This document shows positions 50,173 to 60,816 of a DNA stretch of 64,000 bases, piece by piece. The stretch lies in the NCBI RefSeq assembly GCF_003432075.1, contig NZ_QWBU01000014.1, positions 1 to 64,000 on the forward strand. Direction: 5' to 3'. A program made the position numbers and the translations under genes. How positions within the stretch are numbered: the first letter of the stretch is position 1; every line of letters starts with the position of its first letter. Origin of the DNA: Shinella sp. WSJ-2. GTDB taxonomy: Bacteria; Pseudomonadota; Alphaproteobacteria; Rhizobiales; Rhizobiaceae. The notes below the pieces were generated by a model. It was not told the DNA's origin, made no database searches, and saw nothing but the letters and a program-made list of their open reading frames with translations.

Positions 50173-51003
50173 ATGAGCGATCAGCCGACAATTCTCTTTC
50201 ACGATGGCAACAGCATTCCCCAGGTCGGTCTCGGCGTGTGGCAGACCCCGAACGACACGGCCGTCACGGCCGTCAAGGCGGCGCTGAACGCCGGCTACCG
50301 CCATATCGATACCGCTGCGATCTACGAGAACGAAGAGGGTGTCGGCGAGGGTATCCGCGCCTCCGGTGTGGCGCGCCCGGAAATCTTCCTCACGACGAAA
50401 CTCTGGAATTCCGAGCAGGGCTACGATTCGACCCTGAAGGCTTTCGATGCCAGCCTCAAGCGCCTCGGCACCGACTATGTCGATCTCTACCTCATCCACT
50501 GGCCGGCGCCGAAGCGTGGCCAGTTCGTCGATACCTGGAAAGCCTTCATCCAGCTGCAGAAGGATGGCCGCGCCCGCTCCATCGGCGTCTCAAACTTCTA
50601 TCCCGAGCACCTGCAGCTTCTGATCGACGAGACCGGTATTACGCCCGTCATCAACCAGATCGAGCTGCATCCGGATTTCCCGCAGAAGGACGCCCGCAGC
50701 TATCACGACAAGCACCGGATCGTCACGCAGTCCTGGAGCCCGCTCGGCCAGGGTCAACTGCTGGAAAACCCCGTCGTTGCCAAGGTTGCCGCCAAGCATG
50801 GCCGCACGCCGGCCCAGGTCATCACCCGCTGGCATATCGACAACGGTCTGGTCGTGATCCCGAAATCGGTGACGCCGTCGCGCATCGAGGAGAATTTCAG
50901 GGTCTTCGATTTCAAGCTCGACGCCGAGGACATGGCGACCTTCGCCACGCTCGAAAAGGACGGCAAGCGCATCGGCCCGGATCCGGTGACGGCGACGTTC
51001 TGA
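50173..51003 (+). CDS. Aldo/keto reductase (2,5-diketo-D-gluconate reductase-like)
   Basis: A 276-residue NADPH-dependent AKR with the catalytic tetrad visible: Asp in GYRHIDTAAIYENE with the Tyr four residues on, Lys in FLTTKLWNSEQG and His in DLYLIHWPAP. The cofactor site reads IPKSVTPSRIEENFRVFDFKL. It resembles the AKR5 group that reduces diketogluconate and many aldehydes. It stands alone, upstream of the convergent yciB. Confidence 0.92.
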   Translation: MSDQPTILFHDGNSIPQVGLGVWQTPNDTAVTAVKAALNAGYRHIDTAAIYENEEGVGEGIRASGVARPEIFLTTKLWNSEQGYDSTLKAFDASLKRLGTDYVDLYLIHWPAPKRGQFVDTWKAFIQLQKDGRARSIGVSNFYPEHLQLLIDETGITPVINQIELHPDFPQKDARSYHDKHRIVTQSWSPLGQGQLLENPVVAKVAAKHGRTPAQVITRWHIDNGLVVIPKSVTPSRIEENFRVFDFKLDAEDMATFATLEKDGKRIGPDPVTATF

Positions 51004-51055
51004 TCCGTTTGAAACGATCTGTTGCGCCGGCGCATGGTCGGCGCGACGATCGATG

Positions 51056-51703
51056 TCAGGGCGCCTTGCTCTCCGGGGTCTCGATCGAATGGCGCATGAT
51101 GAGCGGCATCTGGGCGAGCGTGAACAGGATGGTGATGGGCATGGTGCCCCAGACCTTGAAGGCGACCCAGAAGTCCGTCGAGAAGTTGCGCCAGACCACT
51201 TCGTTCATCACGGCAAGCACCAGGAAGAACAGGCCCCAGCGCAGCGTCAGCTTGCGCCAGCCGTCGTCATCGAGCTTGAAGGCGGCGTGGAAGACGTAGC
51301 CGAGCAGGGATTTGCCGAAGACGAGGCCGCCAAGCAGGATAAAGCCGAACAGCGAATTGACGATGGTCGGCTTCATCTTGATGAAGGTGTCGTTCTGCAG
51401 CCAGAGCGTCAGCGCGCCGAAGACGAAGACGACGATGCCCGAGATCAGCGGCATGATCGGCAGCGTGCGGGTGAGCATCCAGGAGACGAGGAGCGCGATG
51501 GCGGTGGCCGCCATGAAGAGGCCGGTCGCGATGAAGATCGGGCCGCCCATTTCCGCGAGAACCGGAAACTGCCCCGCCAGCCATTCGCCGCGCGAATTGG
51601 CGAAGAAGAAGACGACGAGGGGGCCGAGTTCCAGCACCATCTTGAGGAGCGGGCTGACCTTCTCCTCGGTTTTGGCCTGCGTTTCCAGCGAAACCTTGCT
51701 CAT
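51056..51703 (-). CDS. yciB: Septation protein A family (YciB/IspZ) inner-membrane protein
   Basis: A 215-residue polytopic membrane protein with about six helices. Typical family stretches are [78 protein letters not shown], and [40 protein letters not shown]. YciB helps shape the envelope and divisome; the exact mechanism is unknown. Its start overlaps the ftsY stop by four bases, so translation is coupled in the dapF-mtaB-ftsY-yciB run. Confidence 0.92.
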   Translation of the reverse strand: MSKVSLETQAKTEEKVSPLLKMVLELGPLVVFFFANSRGEWLAGQFPVLAEMGGPIFIATGLFMAATAIALLVSWMLTRTLPIMPLISGIVVFVFGALTLWLQNDTFIKMKPTIVNSLFGFILLGGLVFGKSLLGYVFHAAFKLDDDGWRKLTLRWGLFFLVLAVMNEVVWRNFSTDFWVAFKVWGTMPITILFTLAQMPLIMRHSIETPESKAP

Positions 51704-53187
51704 GCTCCAACTCCTGCGATCGCTTCCGCGAAATCCTTGGCCTCGAAGGGTTCGAGATCGTCGATCCCTTCGCCGACACCGATGAAATAGACCGGCAGCT
51801 TGTGTTTGGCGGCAATGGCCACAAGGATGCCGCCGCGGGCCGTACCGTCCAATTTTGTCATGATCAGGCCCGTGACGCCCGCGACATTGCGGAAAATCTC
51901 GACCTGGTTCATGGCGTTCTGGCCGGTGGTGGCGTCGAGCGTCTGGAGCACGGTGTGCGGCGCATCCGGATCGAGCTTGCCGAGCACACGCACGATTTTT
52001 TCCAGCTCCGCCATCAGCTCCGTCTTGTTCTGCAGGCGGCCGGCCGTGTCGATGATCAGGACGTCGCTCTTCTTTTCGCGCGCCCGCTCATAGGCCTCAT
52101 AGGCGAGGCCGGCAGCATCGGCGCCAAGCTTGGAGGAGACGATCTCGGAGCCGGTGCGCTCCGCCCAGATTTTCAGCTGCTCGATGGCGGCTGCGCGAAA
52201 CGTATCGCCCGCGGCCATCATCACCTTCAGGCCGGCGCCGGAGAGTTTTGCCGCGAGCTTGCCGATGGTCGTCGTCTTGCCGGTGCCGTTGACGCCGACG
52301 ACGAGGATGACATGCGGCTTGTGATTGAGGTCGAGCGCCAGAGGCTTGGCGACCGGCGAGAGCACCTTGGTGATCTCGCTGGCCATGATGCGCGAGACGT
52401 CGGTGCCGGTGACGTCCTTGCCGTAGCGCTCGGAGGCGAGCGTGTCGGTGATGCGCAGCGCCGTCTCGACGCCGAGATCGGCCTGGATCAGCAGGTCTTC
52501 GAGATCCTGCAGCGTGTCGTCGTCCAGCTTGCGCTTGGTAAAGAGACTGGTGATCTGGCCGGTGAGCTGCGACGAGGTGCGCGACAGGCCCTCGCGCAGA
52601 CGCTGGAACCAGGTGCGCTTGGCCTGCGGCGCGGCAACCACTTCGACCGGGTTGTCCTCGGTGCTCGCAAAGCCTTTGGGCAAAGCCTTCGGCTCGAGGC
52701 GAGCGACTTCTTCGAGAACGGGGTCTTCGATTTCGGCCGGTGTCGCCTCCTCTGCGGGAGCAGCGACGTCTTCGATTTCGACGACTGCTTCCGGCTCGTC
52801 CTCGACGACAGCCTCTACCGCCGCAACCGGTTCTTCCTCGGCGACGGCGTCTTCATCTTCGCTGATATCATCGGCCGGTCCGCCGGCCGTTTCCATCTCT
52901 GCGGGTGCGACCGGATCTTCGGCGACCGGCAGTGCGGGGGCATGCGGCAGCGGATAGATATCCGGTTCCGGCTCGTCAGGGACGTGGCTTGCCGCCTCGG
53001 GATTGGCCGCTTCGGCTTCTTCGAGCAGGGCATCGCGCTCTTCGGCAGCGACGGCATCCTCGACGACCTGTTCGGGGGCGGCCTCTTCCACCTCTGGCGC
53101 TGTGACGGCGGCCTCGGCCTCCGGCTTCTGCTCGGGGGCGGTGTCTTTTCCGAAGGTGAAGATCTTCTTGATGAAGCCGAGGGCCAT
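51700..53187 (-). CDS. ftsY: Signal recognition particle receptor FtsY
   Basis: A 495-residue FtsY. The first 190 residues are a very acidic, repetitive Glu/Ala/Val-rich A domain, typical in alphaproteobacteria, followed by the N domain ([24 protein letters not shown]) and the G domain with [39 protein letters not shown] and [11 protein letters not shown]. It docks ribosome-bound Ffh at the membrane; ffh itself lies at 57.8 kb. The start has [14 protein letters not shown], an amphipathic membrane-targeting helix. Confidence 0.95.
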   Translation of the reverse strand: MALGFIKKIFTFGKDTAPEQKPEAEAAVTAPEVEEAAPEQVVEDAVAAEERDALLEEAEAANPEAASHVPDEPEPDIYPLPHAPALPVAEDPVAPAEMETAGGPADDISEDEDAVAEEEPVAAVEAVVEDEPEAVVEIEDVAAPAEEATPAEIEDPVLEEVARLEPKALPKGFASTEDNPVEVVAAPQAKRTWFQRLREGLSRTSSQLTGQITSLFTKRKLDDDTLQDLEDLLIQADLGVETALRITDTLASERYGKDVTGTDVSRIMASEITKVLSPVAKPLALDLNHKPHVILVVGVNGTGKTTTIGKLAAKLSGAGLKVMMAAGDTFRAAAIEQLKIWAERTGSEIVSSKLGADAAGLAYEAYERAREKKSDVLIIDTAGRLQNKTELMAELEKIVRVLGKLDPDAPHTVLQTLDATTGQNAMNQVEIFRNVAGVTGLIMTKLDGTARGGILVAIAAKHKLPVYFIGVGEGIDDLEPFEAKDFAEAIAGVGA

Positions 53188-53202
53188 GATTGTATCCGCT
53201 GG

Positions 53203-54477
53203 TTATGCGAGAAGGCGGGTTTCGGGCCGCATCGTCAGGTGCTTGCCATTGTGGCCGGTGATGGTGACCGGCACAAGGTCGCGCGGCTTCAGGCCGGCGG
53301 CATCGACGAGCGTGAAATTTTCGGTGTGGGCGAGGCCGTTGTTCTCGACGAGGATTGTTTGCGCGCTGCCCACCATCCGGTCGAGATGGGTCGTGTGCAG
53401 CCGTTTTCCAGTCTCCCGCAACCGCGCGGCGCGTTCCTTGACGAGGGCGCGGTCGAGCTGCGGCATGCGGGCGGCCGGCGTGCCGGGGCGCGGGCTGTAG
53501 GGGAAGACGTGCAGATGGGCGATGCCGCAGTCTTCCGCGAGCTTCCCGGCATTGGCGAACATGTCCTCGGTCTCCGTCGGAAAGCCGGCGATCATGTCCG
53601 CGCCAAAACTGGCGTCAGGCCGCAGATCGCGCACGCGGCCGCAGAAGGCGCGGGCATCGGTGGCGGAGTGGCGGCGCTTCATGCGCTTGAGGATCATGTC
53701 GTCGCCATGCTGCAAGGAGAGATGCAGATGCGGCATGAAGCGCGGCTCCTCGGCGATCAGGTCCCAGAGATGCGCGTCGGCCTCGATGCTATCGATGGAG
53801 GAGAGCCGCAGACGCTGGATTTCCGGCACCTGCTTCAGCAGCGTCTTGGCAAGCTGGCCGAGGCTCGGCCTGCCGGGCAGGTTGGCGCCGTAGCTGGTGG
53901 CGTCGACGCCGGTCAACACGATCTCGCAATAGCCGCTCTCGACGAGTTTACGCGCCTGCTCGACCACCGCGCCCATCGGCACGGAGCGGGAATTGCCGCG
54001 GCCATAGGGAATGATGCAGAAGGTGCAGCGGTGGTCGCAACCATTCTGCACCTGCACGAAGGCGCGCACATGGCCGTCGATCAGCCGCACCATCTGCGGC
54101 GCGGTCTCGCGCACGCTCATGATGTCGTTGACGCGAAGCTTCTCTTCCGCCGAGACGCCGAAATCCGGCAGCGCCCGGTAGGAGGCGCTTTTCAGCTTCT
54201 CTTCGTTGCCGAGTACGGCATCCACCTCCGGCATCGCGGCGAAAGTCTCGCTCTCCGTCTGCGCGGCGCAGCCGGTGACGATGATGCGGGCATGCGGATT
54301 GTCGCGGCGCGCGCGGCGGATCGCCTGGCGTGCCTGGCGCACGGCCTCGCCGGTTACGGCGCAGGTGTTGACCAGCACGGCGTTGTTCAGCCCCGCCTTC
54401 TCGGCCTCGGCGCGCATCACTTCCGATTCGTAGGTGTTGAGCCGACAGCCGAAGGTTATGACGTCGACGCCGCTCAA
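53203..54477 (-). CDS. mtaB: tRNA ms2t6A37 methylthiotransferase MtaB
   Basis: A 424-residue radical-SAM methylthiotransferase that makes ms2t6A at position 37 of ANN-decoding tRNAs. The N-terminal UPF0004 domain holds cysteines C11, C39 and C70 for the first Fe-S cluster; the radical-SAM motif CDHRCTFC gives C147, C151 and C154 for the second. The C-terminal TRAM-type domain ([19 protein letters not shown]) is present. It overlaps the dapF stop by four bases and lies 15 bases before ftsY, a standard rhizobial order. Confidence 0.94.
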   Translation of the reverse strand: MSGVDVITFGCRLNTYESEVMRAEAEKAGLNNAVLVNTCAVTGEAVRQARQAIRRARRDNPHARIIVTGCAAQTESETFAAMPEVDAVLGNEEKLKSASYRALPDFGVSAEEKLRVNDIMSVRETAPQMVRLIDGHVRAFVQVQNGCDHRCTFCIIPYGRGNSRSVPMGAVVEQARKLVESGYCEIVLTGVDATSYGANLPGRPSLGQLAKTLLKQVPEIQRLRLSSIDSIEADAHLWDLIAEEPRFMPHLHLSLQHGDDMILKRMKRRHSATDARAFCGRVRDLRPDASFGADMIAGFPTETEDMFANAGKLAEDCGIAHLHVFPYSPRPGTPAARMPQLDRALVKERAARLRETGKRLHTTHLDRMVGSAQTILVENNGLAHTENFTLVDAAGLKPRDLVPVTITGHNGKHLTMRPETRLLA

Positions 54478-55376
54478 AGGGCGGCCGCCCCGGCGTCATC
54501 GTCGCGGCGGAAGGCGCCGGTGACGGGGTCGAGCGTGCCCGACCATTCCCATTCGGCAGGTCCCGTCATGACGACATGGTCGTCGTCGCGCCATTCGATG
54601 GTGAGCTTGCCGCGGTTCGGGCTGCTGGCGACCGTGATCTCGACCTTGCGGCCAGTGCGGCCGGTACGCGCGCCGGAAACGCCGGCCGAGCAGGCCGCGG
54701 AACCGCAGGCGAGCGTCAGGCCCGCGCCGCGCTCCCAGGTGCGCGTCGTCATCGACGTCGGCGACGTCACCTGCGCCAGCGTGATGTTGGCCTTTTCCGG
54801 GAACATCGGGTGGTTTTCGAGCAGCGGGCCGAAACGGTCGAGATCGAAGCTCATCGGGTCGCGGTCGACCCAGAAGATCGCATGCGGATTGCCCATCGAC
54901 ATGGCCGAGGGCGAATGCAGGATCGGCGCGTCGATCGGGCCGATCTGCAACTCGATGCGGCTCGTATCGTAGAATTCCTCGGCGAGCGGGATGCGGTTCC
55001 ATTCGAAGACCGGCCTGCCCATGTCGACGGAGATCGTACCGTCCTCGTGCTCGACGGCGTTCAGGATGCCGGCGACGGTCTGGAAGGTGAAAACCTTGCG
55101 GCCGGTTTCGCTCGCCAGCGCCTGCACGACACAGCGCGTGCCGTTGCCGCAGGCCTGCGCCTTGGTGCCGTCGCAGTTGAGGATGTCGATGAAGGCGTCG
55201 GTGCCATCGACGCGGGGATCATGGATCGCCATGATCTGGTCGAAACGGGTGGCGGGATCGGCATTGAGCGCAATCGCGGCGGCCGGTGTGACGGCATCCG
55301 CGCGGCCGCGCATGTCCACGACCAGGATCATGTTTCCCAGCCCGTTCATCCTTGCGAATTCGACCGTCTTTGTCAT
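54474..55376 (-). CDS. dapF: Diaminopimelate epimerase
   Basis: A 300-residue DapF that converts LL- to meso-diaminopimelate for lysine and peptidoglycan. Both catalytic cysteines are visible: [11 protein letters not shown] and [14 protein letters not shown]. The N-terminal [14 protein letters not shown] block is the family start. I use the ATG at 55376; a GTG one codon before is in frame. It heads the leftward run dapF-mtaB-ftsY-yciB. Confidence 0.95.
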   Translation of the reverse strand: MTKTVEFARMNGLGNMILVVDMRGRADAVTPAAAIALNADPATRFDQIMAIHDPRVDGTDAFIDILNCDGTKAQACGNGTRCVVQALASETGRKVFTFQTVAGILNAVEHEDGTISVDMGRPVFEWNRIPLAEEFYDTSRIELQIGPIDAPILHSPSAMSMGNPHAIFWVDRDPMSFDLDRFGPLLENHPMFPEKANITLAQVTSPTSMTTRTWERGAGLTLACGSAACSAGVSGARTGRTGRKVEITVASSPNRGKLTIEWRDDDHVVMTGPAEWEWSGTLDPVTGAFRRDDDAGAAAL

Positions 55377-55454
55377 CACATCTGCCCGATTGGGCCGAAG
55401 GCGGCCCGTTGCGGCGTATATGGCGGAAAAGCCCGCGGATTTCCAGTGCCTTGC

Positions 55455-56540
55455 TCAGACTGTGGCGAACGGAACCTCGAAGACCTCACCGGGCCTCAGA
55501 GCATGAAATCGCGTGCGTTCGATGCCGGCCGCATGAAGCGCTGCCTCCAGCGCCGCCAGCGGTTCGTCCACGCCCTCGTTGGTCAGCCGGAACGTGCCCC
55601 AGTGGTGGCCGGCGACATAGGCAGCCCCCGAGGCGACCATGCCCTTGACTGCCTCATCCGGATTCTGGTGCTGCGGGCGCATGAACCAGCGCGGCTCATA
55701 GGCGCCGAAAGGCAGGTTGGCGAGGCGGATCGCCCCATGTTTCTCACGGATCGCCCGGTAATTGATGCCTTGGTGAAAGCCGGTATCGCCGATGTGATAG
55801 ATCTTTCCGCCCGGTGTCTCGATCAGGAAGGCCGACCACAGCGCCATGCGCCGGTCGCCCAGACCGCGCGCCGACCAGTGGTGGCACGGCTCGCAATGGA
55901 GCGTGACGCCCACGGACAAGGGCGTGCTGCCGCCCCAGTCCATGGTCGTAATACGCCCTTCGCCGACGACAGGCTCCATGATGCTTTCATTGCCGAGCGG
56001 CGTGTAGATCAGGCAATTGTCCCGCTCGGAAAGCGCCTTCAGCGTCGCGAGATCAAGATGGTCGTAGTGATTGTGCGTGACGAGCACGGCGTCGATCTTC
56101 GGCAGATCCGTCAGCTTGATGCCGGGCGGATTGACGCGCTTCGGCCCGGCAAAGGAGAAGGGGCTCGCCCGGTCGCTCCAGACCGGGTCCGTCAGGATGT
56201 TGAGCCCGGCCGTCTGGATGAGCAGTGAGGCATGGCCGACCATCGTCACGACCAGCCGATCGCCCTCGACGCGCGCTTCCGGTATTGCTGGCGGAAACGG
56301 GCTCGGCCAGTCCGCCGGCCATGCCACCCGCCCGCCGCCAAATTGCCAGCGCATCAGTTCGAAGAAGTTGTTCGGCTCCTCGCCACCGGGATTGAAGAAA
56401 TGCGTACCATCGAAATGGTTGCTGACGGGGCCGTCATAATATCGGTTTGCGGCCATGCTGCGGCTCGCAAACGCGCCGCCGGCCAAGGTGGCCAGCGTGC
56501 CGATACCAGACCATTTCAGAAACTTGCGACGGTTCATCAT
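55455..56540 (-). CDS. Exported metallo-beta-lactamase-fold hydrolase (NAPE-PLD/UlaG-like)
   Basis: A 361-residue protein with a twin-arginine signal (MMNRRKFLKWSGIGTLATLAGGAFA), suggesting export of a folded, metal-loaded enzyme to the periplasm. The body is an MBL fold: VGHASLLIQTAGLNILTDPVWSDRASPF, then the zinc motif VTHNHYDHLD, further metal-binding residues in EPCHHWSARG, IYHIGDTGFHQG and VAGHHWGTF. This arrangement is that of the NAPE-PLD and RomA/UlaG relatives. Substrate is unknown. Start codons at 56540, 56537 or GTG 56561 are all possible; I chose the first ATG before the RR motif. Confidence 0.85.
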   Translation of the reverse strand: MMNRRKFLKWSGIGTLATLAGGAFASRSMAANRYYDGPVSNHFDGTHFFNPGGEEPNNFFELMRWQFGGGRVAWPADWPSPFPPAIPEARVEGDRLVVTMVGHASLLIQTAGLNILTDPVWSDRASPFSFAGPKRVNPPGIKLTDLPKIDAVLVTHNHYDHLDLATLKALSERDNCLIYTPLGNESIMEPVVGEGRITTMDWGGSTPLSVGVTLHCEPCHHWSARGLGDRRMALWSAFLIETPGGKIYHIGDTGFHQGINYRAIREKHGAIRLANLPFGAYEPRWFMRPQHQNPDEAVKGMVASGAAYVAGHHWGTFRLTNEGVDEPLAALEAALHAAGIERTRFHALRPGEVFEVPFATV

Positions 56541-56604
56541 GAAAGTATAAGTATTGGCCACCCCGGTCGCAATGTGCCGGCTTTAACTCGCAGAAAAGTT
56601 AGAT

Positions 56605-57525
56605 ATGCGGTTCACCCCGAAATTTCTTTCCAGACTATTCGAAAAACGTCGCAAGCAGACGTTCGATTATCGGGTCTACACGCGTGAATATGACCGCATC
56701 GTCAAGCAAGACGAGTTGCCGCGCGTACTCAACCGGCTTTCCGACGACGAGGCCATCGAGCTCGCAAAAGCCTGGAATGCCTTTGAATTCGCACTGACGT
56801 CATGGAAGACGACAGGCGCACTACAGGGGCTGGAAAAGGCGAAGACAATAACGGCGCAACTAACACCGGCTCAAAGGCAGGACACTGTGTTTTCTTTGCT
56901 TGTTGATCATTCCGGTTCGATGCGAGGGCAATCGATCCTTCTTGCCGCGGCCGCAGCGGAAATCACATGCGAGTTTTTGGTGCGCCTTGGCTGCAAGGTC
57001 GAAGTCCTGGGCTTTACCACTTCAAGATGGAAGGGTGGGTTGTCGCGAGAGAAATGGAAAAGATCCGGCAGGCGGGACCGGCCCGGCCGGCTCTGTGACC
57101 TGCTGCATATCGTCTACAGATCGGCTGACGAAGACGACTCTCCCACCTTGGGATACCGCCTTCGCAACATGCTGAGGCCGGACCTTTTGAAGGAAAATGT
57201 TGACGGCGAAGCTGTTGAGTGGGCGGTCAGTCGTCTGATGAAGCACAGGCAGGCGAAGAAAATCCTCCTCACCGTGTCCGACGGTGTCCCAATGGATGAT
57301 TCAACGGCTCTCGAAAACGGTGAAGCCTATCTCCTGGAGCATCTGAAGAGCGTATTGGGGCGTCTTGAAGATGAGCAGTCCTTGCGTGTCGCTGCGGTGG
57401 GGCTGGGGTTCGATGTCCGCACAATTTATGGCGATGGCGTCACCATCGAGAATGCGGATGTCCTTGCGACCACAATGATCGATATGGTGTATTCCTTGCT
57501 GGTGAAGAGCCACAGGCTCCATTGA
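56605..57525 (+). CDS. Orphan CobT C-terminal-like VWA domain protein
   Basis: A 306-residue protein aligned by eye with the C-terminal half of cobaltochelatase CobT: DYRVYTREYDRIVKQDEL (21-38), a VWA domain with MIDAS DHSGSMRG (101-108), EVLGFTTSRWKGGLSREKWKRSG, RPGRLCDLLHIVYRSAD, DLLKENVDGEAVEWA, ILLTVSDGVPMDDST. The acidic N-terminal half of CobT (typically about 600 residues in total) is missing, and no CobS or CobN neighbour exists. The gene and its flanks are less GC-rich than the neighbours, which suggests transfer. Similar truncated CobT-like proteins occur in phages; whether it chelates cobalt is doubtful. Confidence 0.85.
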   Translation: MRFTPKFLSRLFEKRRKQTFDYRVYTREYDRIVKQDELPRVLNRLSDDEAIELAKAWNAFEFALTSWKTTGALQGLEKAKTITAQLTPAQRQDTVFSLLVDHSGSMRGQSILLAAAAAEITCEFLVRLGCKVEVLGFTTSRWKGGLSREKWKRSGRRDRPGRLCDLLHIVYRSADEDDSPTLGYRLRNMLRPDLLKENVDGEAVEWAVSRLMKHRQAKKILLTVSDGVPMDDSTALENGEAYLLEHLKSVLGRLEDEQSLRVAAVGLGFDVRTIYGDGVTIENADVLATTMIDMVYSLLVKSHRLH

Positions 57526-57796
57526 GCCCGGCGAAACAGTTCGGATCCCGTGAGATGCGGCGTTCCGCGTGTCACTATCCTTGACTTTCCGGCCCCATTG
57601 CTGTTTAAGCCGCGCATCTGCGACAAGTACGAATGCTTGAAGCCGCCGACCGGGACCCATTGCGGTATAAACAGATCCCGGAGGTCAACACCCGACAGCG
57701 CGATGCGCCCTCGGGTGCTTTTTGGCTTTGCGTCTTGTTTTTGCCGCCGATAGCACCGACGTTTCCGCCACGAACGGAAACAAGAAGGAAGACGTG

Positions 57797-59338
57797 ATGT
57801 TTGAAACACTCCAGGACCGCCTTGGCTCCATTCTGAATGGACTGACAGGCCGTGGCGCGCTTTCCGAGGCGGATGTCGCCGCGGCGCTGCGCGAGGTCCG
57901 TCGTGCGCTTCTCGAAGCGGACGTGGCGCTGGAAGTGGTGCGTTCCTTCACCGATGCGGTGCGCGAAAAGGCCGTCGGCGCGGAAATCCTGAAGTCGATC
58001 AAGCCCGGCCAGATGGTCGTCAAGCTCGTGCATGACGAGCTGGTCGCCATGCTCGGCTCCGAGGGCGTGTCCATCGATCTCAACGCGCCCGCCCCCGTCG
58101 TCATCATGATGGTCGGTCTGCAGGGCTCGGGTAAGACGACCACGTCGGGCAAGATCGCCAACCGGCTGAAGACGCGCGAGAAGAAGAAGGTCCTGATGGC
58201 CTCGCTCGACACGCGCCGTCCGGCCGCGCAGGAGCAGCTGCGCCAGCTCGGCGTGCAGACCGGCATCGACACGCTGCCCATCATCGCCGGCCAGTCGCCG
58301 ACCGATATCGCCGCGCGCGCCGTGCAGGCCGCCAAGCTCGGCGGCCACGATGTCGTCATCCTCGACACTGCCGGCCGCACCCATATCGACGAGCCGCTGA
58401 TGATCGAGATGGCGGAGATCAAGCGGAAGTCCAATCCGCATGAAATCCTGCTCGTTGCCGATGCGCTGACCGGTCAGGACGCCGTCAACCTCGCCCGCAA
58501 TTTCGACGACCGCGTCGGTATCACCGGCCTCGTGCTGACCCGCATGGACGGCGACGGCCGCGGCGGTGCCGCCCTTTCGATGCGCGCCGTCACCGGCAAG
58601 CCGATCAAGTTGATCGGCGTCGGCGAGAAGATGGGCGAGCTCGAAGAGTTCCACCCCCGCCGCGTCGCCGACCGCATCCTCGGCATGGGCGACATCGTCT
58701 CGCTCGTCGAGAAGGCGGCGGAAAATATCGACGCCGAGAAGGCGGCCGCCATGGCCGCCAAGATGGCCAAGGGCAAGTTCGACCTGAACGACCTCGCCGA
58801 CCAGCTGCGCCAGATGCAGAAGATGGGCGGGATGGGCGGCATCATGGGCCTGATGCCCGGCATGGCCGGCATGAAGGACAAGATGTCGGCCGCCGGCCTC
58901 GACGACAAATTGTTCGGTCGCCAGATCGCCATCATCAATTCGATGACCAAGGCCGAGCGCGCCAATCCCGACCTGCTCAAGCATTCCCGCAAGAAGCGCA
59001 TCGCCGCCGGCTCCGGAACCGATGCCGCCGACATCAACAAGCTTCTGAAGATGCACCGCCAGATGGCGGACATGATGAAGATGATGGGCGGCAAGAAGGG
59101 CGGCATGATGAAGCAGATGATGGGCGGTCTTGCGAGCAAGATGGGCCTTGGCGGCGGCATGGGCGGCATGCCGGATCTGTCCAGCATGGACCCCAAGCAG
59201 CTCGAAGCGCTGGCCAAGCAGGCGGAAGCCGCGGGCATCAAGCCTGGCAGCCTGCCGGGTCTCGGTGGCGGCGGTCTGCGCCTGCCCGGTCTCGGCGGCG
59301 GGCTTCCGGGCCTGCCCGGCCTGCCGAAGAAGAAGTGA
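57797..59338 (+). CDS. ffh: Signal recognition particle protein Ffh
   Basis: A 513-residue SRP54 protein. NG domain: MFETLQDRLGSILNGLTGRGALSE, Walker A GLQGSGKT (107-114), DTRRPAAQEQL, DTAGRTHID and TRMDGDGRGGA. The M domain is Met-rich, with the finger loop and the RNA-binding MTKAERANPDLLKHSRKKRIAAGSGT motif. A Gly/Leu/Pro-rich tail ends in PGLPKKK. It binds signal sequences and SRP RNA and docks to FtsY. The SRP RNA gene is not in this window. The ATG at 57797 is the family start. First of ffh-aroQ-rpsP-rimM-trmD. Confidence 0.97.
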   Translation: MFETLQDRLGSILNGLTGRGALSEADVAAALREVRRALLEADVALEVVRSFTDAVREKAVGAEILKSIKPGQMVVKLVHDELVAMLGSEGVSIDLNAPAPVVIMMVGLQGSGKTTTSGKIANRLKTREKKKVLMASLDTRRPAAQEQLRQLGVQTGIDTLPIIAGQSPTDIAARAVQAAKLGGHDVVILDTAGRTHIDEPLMIEMAEIKRKSNPHEILLVADALTGQDAVNLARNFDDRVGITGLVLTRMDGDGRGGAALSMRAVTGKPIKLIGVGEKMGELEEFHPRRVADRILGMGDIVSLVEKAAENIDAEKAAAMAAKMAKGKFDLNDLADQLRQMQKMGGMGGIMGLMPGMAGMKDKMSAAGLDDKLFGRQIAIINSMTKAERANPDLLKHSRKKRIAAGSGTDAADINKLLKMHRQMADMMKMMGGKKGGMMKQMMGGLASKMGLGGGMGGMPDLSSMDPKQLEALAKQAEAAGIKPGSLPGLGGGGLRLPGLGGGLPGLPGLPKKK

Positions 59339-59349
59339 GGGGCTGAACC

Positions 59350-59676
59350 ATGGCGATCGATCCCAAGGTCAGGGAACAACTGGGTCAATACCGGCAGTCG
59401 ATCGACAATATCGACGCTGCCCTTGTGCATATGCTTGCCGAACGCTTCCGCTGCACCCAGGCGGTGGGCGTGCTGAAGGCGACGCATGAACTGCCGCCGG
59501 CAGATCCGGCGCGCGAGGAATACCAGATCGAGCGCCTTCGCCGCCTGGCGAAGGATGCCAATCTGGATCCGGATTTCGCGGAGAAGTTTTTGAACTTCAT
59601 CATCCGCGAGGTGATCCGGCACCATGAAGCCATTGCCGCTGAACACAGCGGCGCAAACCAGAACAGCCCCGCCTAA
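59350..59676 (+). CDS. Chorismate mutase (AroQ class)
   Basis: A 108-residue all-helical chorismate mutase that converts chorismate to prephenate. The family residues are in [37 protein letters not shown] (first helix with the active-site Arg), [47 protein letters not shown] gene of this type between ffh and rpsP is characteristic of rhizobia. It starts 11 bases after ffh, so it is part of that unit. Confidence 0.9.
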   Translation: MAIDPKVREQLGQYRQSIDNIDAALVHMLAERFRCTQAVGVLKATHELPPADPAREEYQIERLRRLAKDANLDPDFAEKFLNFIIREVIRHHEAIAAEHSGANQNSPA

Positions 59677-59714
59677 ACCAAGGCGCGGGTTCACCACATC
59701 CAAGGAGTAATGAC

Positions 59715-60080
59715 ATGTCCCTGAAAATTCGTCTCGCCCGCGGTGGCTCCAAGAAGCGTCCGTACTACCAGATCGTCGTTGCCGACGCCCGCTCGCCGCG
59801 TGACGGCCGCTTCCTGGAGAAGCTCGGCGCCTGGAACCCGATGCTCGGCAAGGACGACGCAAACCGCGTGCAGATCGACGCCGACCGCGCCAAGGAATGG
59901 CTCGCCAAGGGCGCCCAGCCGACGGATCGCGTTGCCCGCTTCCTCGACGAAGCCGGCGTTCTGAAGCGTGACGCCCGCTCCAACCCGACCAAGGCGAAGC
60001 CGGGCAAGAAGGCGCTTGAGCGCGCCGCCGAGAAGAAGCAGAAGGAAGAAGACGCCGCTGCTGCCGCCGCTGGCGAATAA
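59715..60080 (+). CDS. rpsP: 30S ribosomal protein S16
   Basis: A 121-residue S16: [42 protein letters not shown] is the conserved core, followed by [26 protein letters not shown]. The C-terminal extension of about 40 residues rich in Lys, Ala and Glu is typical for alphaproteobacteria. S16 binds 16S rRNA early in 30S assembly. A good hairpin terminator lies 26 bases after the stop, so rimM-trmD may use a second promoter. Confidence 0.97.
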   Translation: MSLKIRLARGGSKKRPYYQIVVADARSPRDGRFLEKLGAWNPMLGKDDANRVQIDADRAKEWLAKGAQPTDRVARFLDEAGVLKRDARSNPTKAKPGKKALERAAEKKQKEEDAAAAAAGE

Positions 60081-60105
60081 TCCGCCCGTATAATCCTTTC
60101 CGAAG

Positions 60106-60136
60106 ACGGGCGGCGTGTCTCATGCCGCCCGTTTTC
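60106..60136 (+). terminator. Terminator of rpsP
   Basis: ACGGGCGGC (60106-60114) and GCCGCCCGT (60124-60132) form a perfect 9-bp stem followed by TTTTC. Confidence 0.8.
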
Positions 60137-60239
60137 ATTTGCGTCAGCCCCGGCTGCTCACGCACTTTTGCTGGAATTGCTCTAGGAGCCTCGGCCGAGA
60201 CGTCGTATGAGGCTCCTCACGAACGCTCGGAACGAAACC

Positions 60240-60815
60240 ATGGCGAAACTGGAAAATCCCGTCCTCATGGGCACGATCGGCGCGGCCCAGGGCCTGCGCG
60301 GCGAAGTCCGTGTGAAATCCTTCACGATCGACCCGACGGCGATCGGCGACTACGGCCATCTGCACACAGCAGACGGCCGCTCCTTCGAGGTGCTGGAAGT
60401 GCGCGAGGCGAAGAACGTCGTCGTCGTGCGGTTCCGCGGTGTCAACGACCGCAACGCTGCCGAGGCGCTCACCGGTACCGACCTCTATATCGAACGCGAA
60501 AACCTGCCGGATGACGAGCTGGACGAGGACGAATTCTTCTATGCCGATCTCGAAGGGTTGGAGGCCGTCGACACGCAGGGCCGCAGCCATGGCACGGTGA
60601 CCGGCATCTTCGATTTCGGCGCGGGCGATCTTCTCGAGCTCAAAGGCCCCGGCAAGCGGCCGGTGCTCATTCCCTTCTCCGAAGCCGCCGTGCTGGAAAT
60701 CGACGTCGAGGGCGGACGCCTCGTCATCGATGCGATCGCCGCCGGCCTCGAGGAAGAAGAGCAGAATGGTCCCGGCAGCCGGCGCCGCCGTCCACCGGAA
60801 GACGACGGGGACTGA
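60240..60815 (+). CDS. rimM: 16S rRNA processing protein RimM
   Basis: A 191-residue RimM, which helps mature the 30S head near S19. The N-terminal RimM domain reads [27 protein letters not shown], and the C-terminal PRC barrel is [53 protein letters not shown]. The ATG at 60240 was chosen, since longer readings lack family similarity. The tail is rich in Arg, Pro and Asp. It is followed directly by trmD. Confidence 0.93.
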   Translation: MAKLENPVLMGTIGAAQGLRGEVRVKSFTIDPTAIGDYGHLHTADGRSFEVLEVREAKNVVVVRFRGVNDRNAAEALTGTDLYIERENLPDDELDEDEFFYADLEGLEAVDTQGRSHGTVTGIFDFGAGDLLELKGPGKRPVLIPFSEAAVLEIDVEGGRLVIDAIAAGLEEEEQNGPGSRRRRPPEDDGD

Positions 60816-60816
60816 T

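Noticed and set aside
51802-54972. 1056-codon plus-strand open frame across ftsY, mtaB and dapF
   Set aside because: Covers three well-identified genes on the other strand; residue composition is that of a GC-rich shadow frame.
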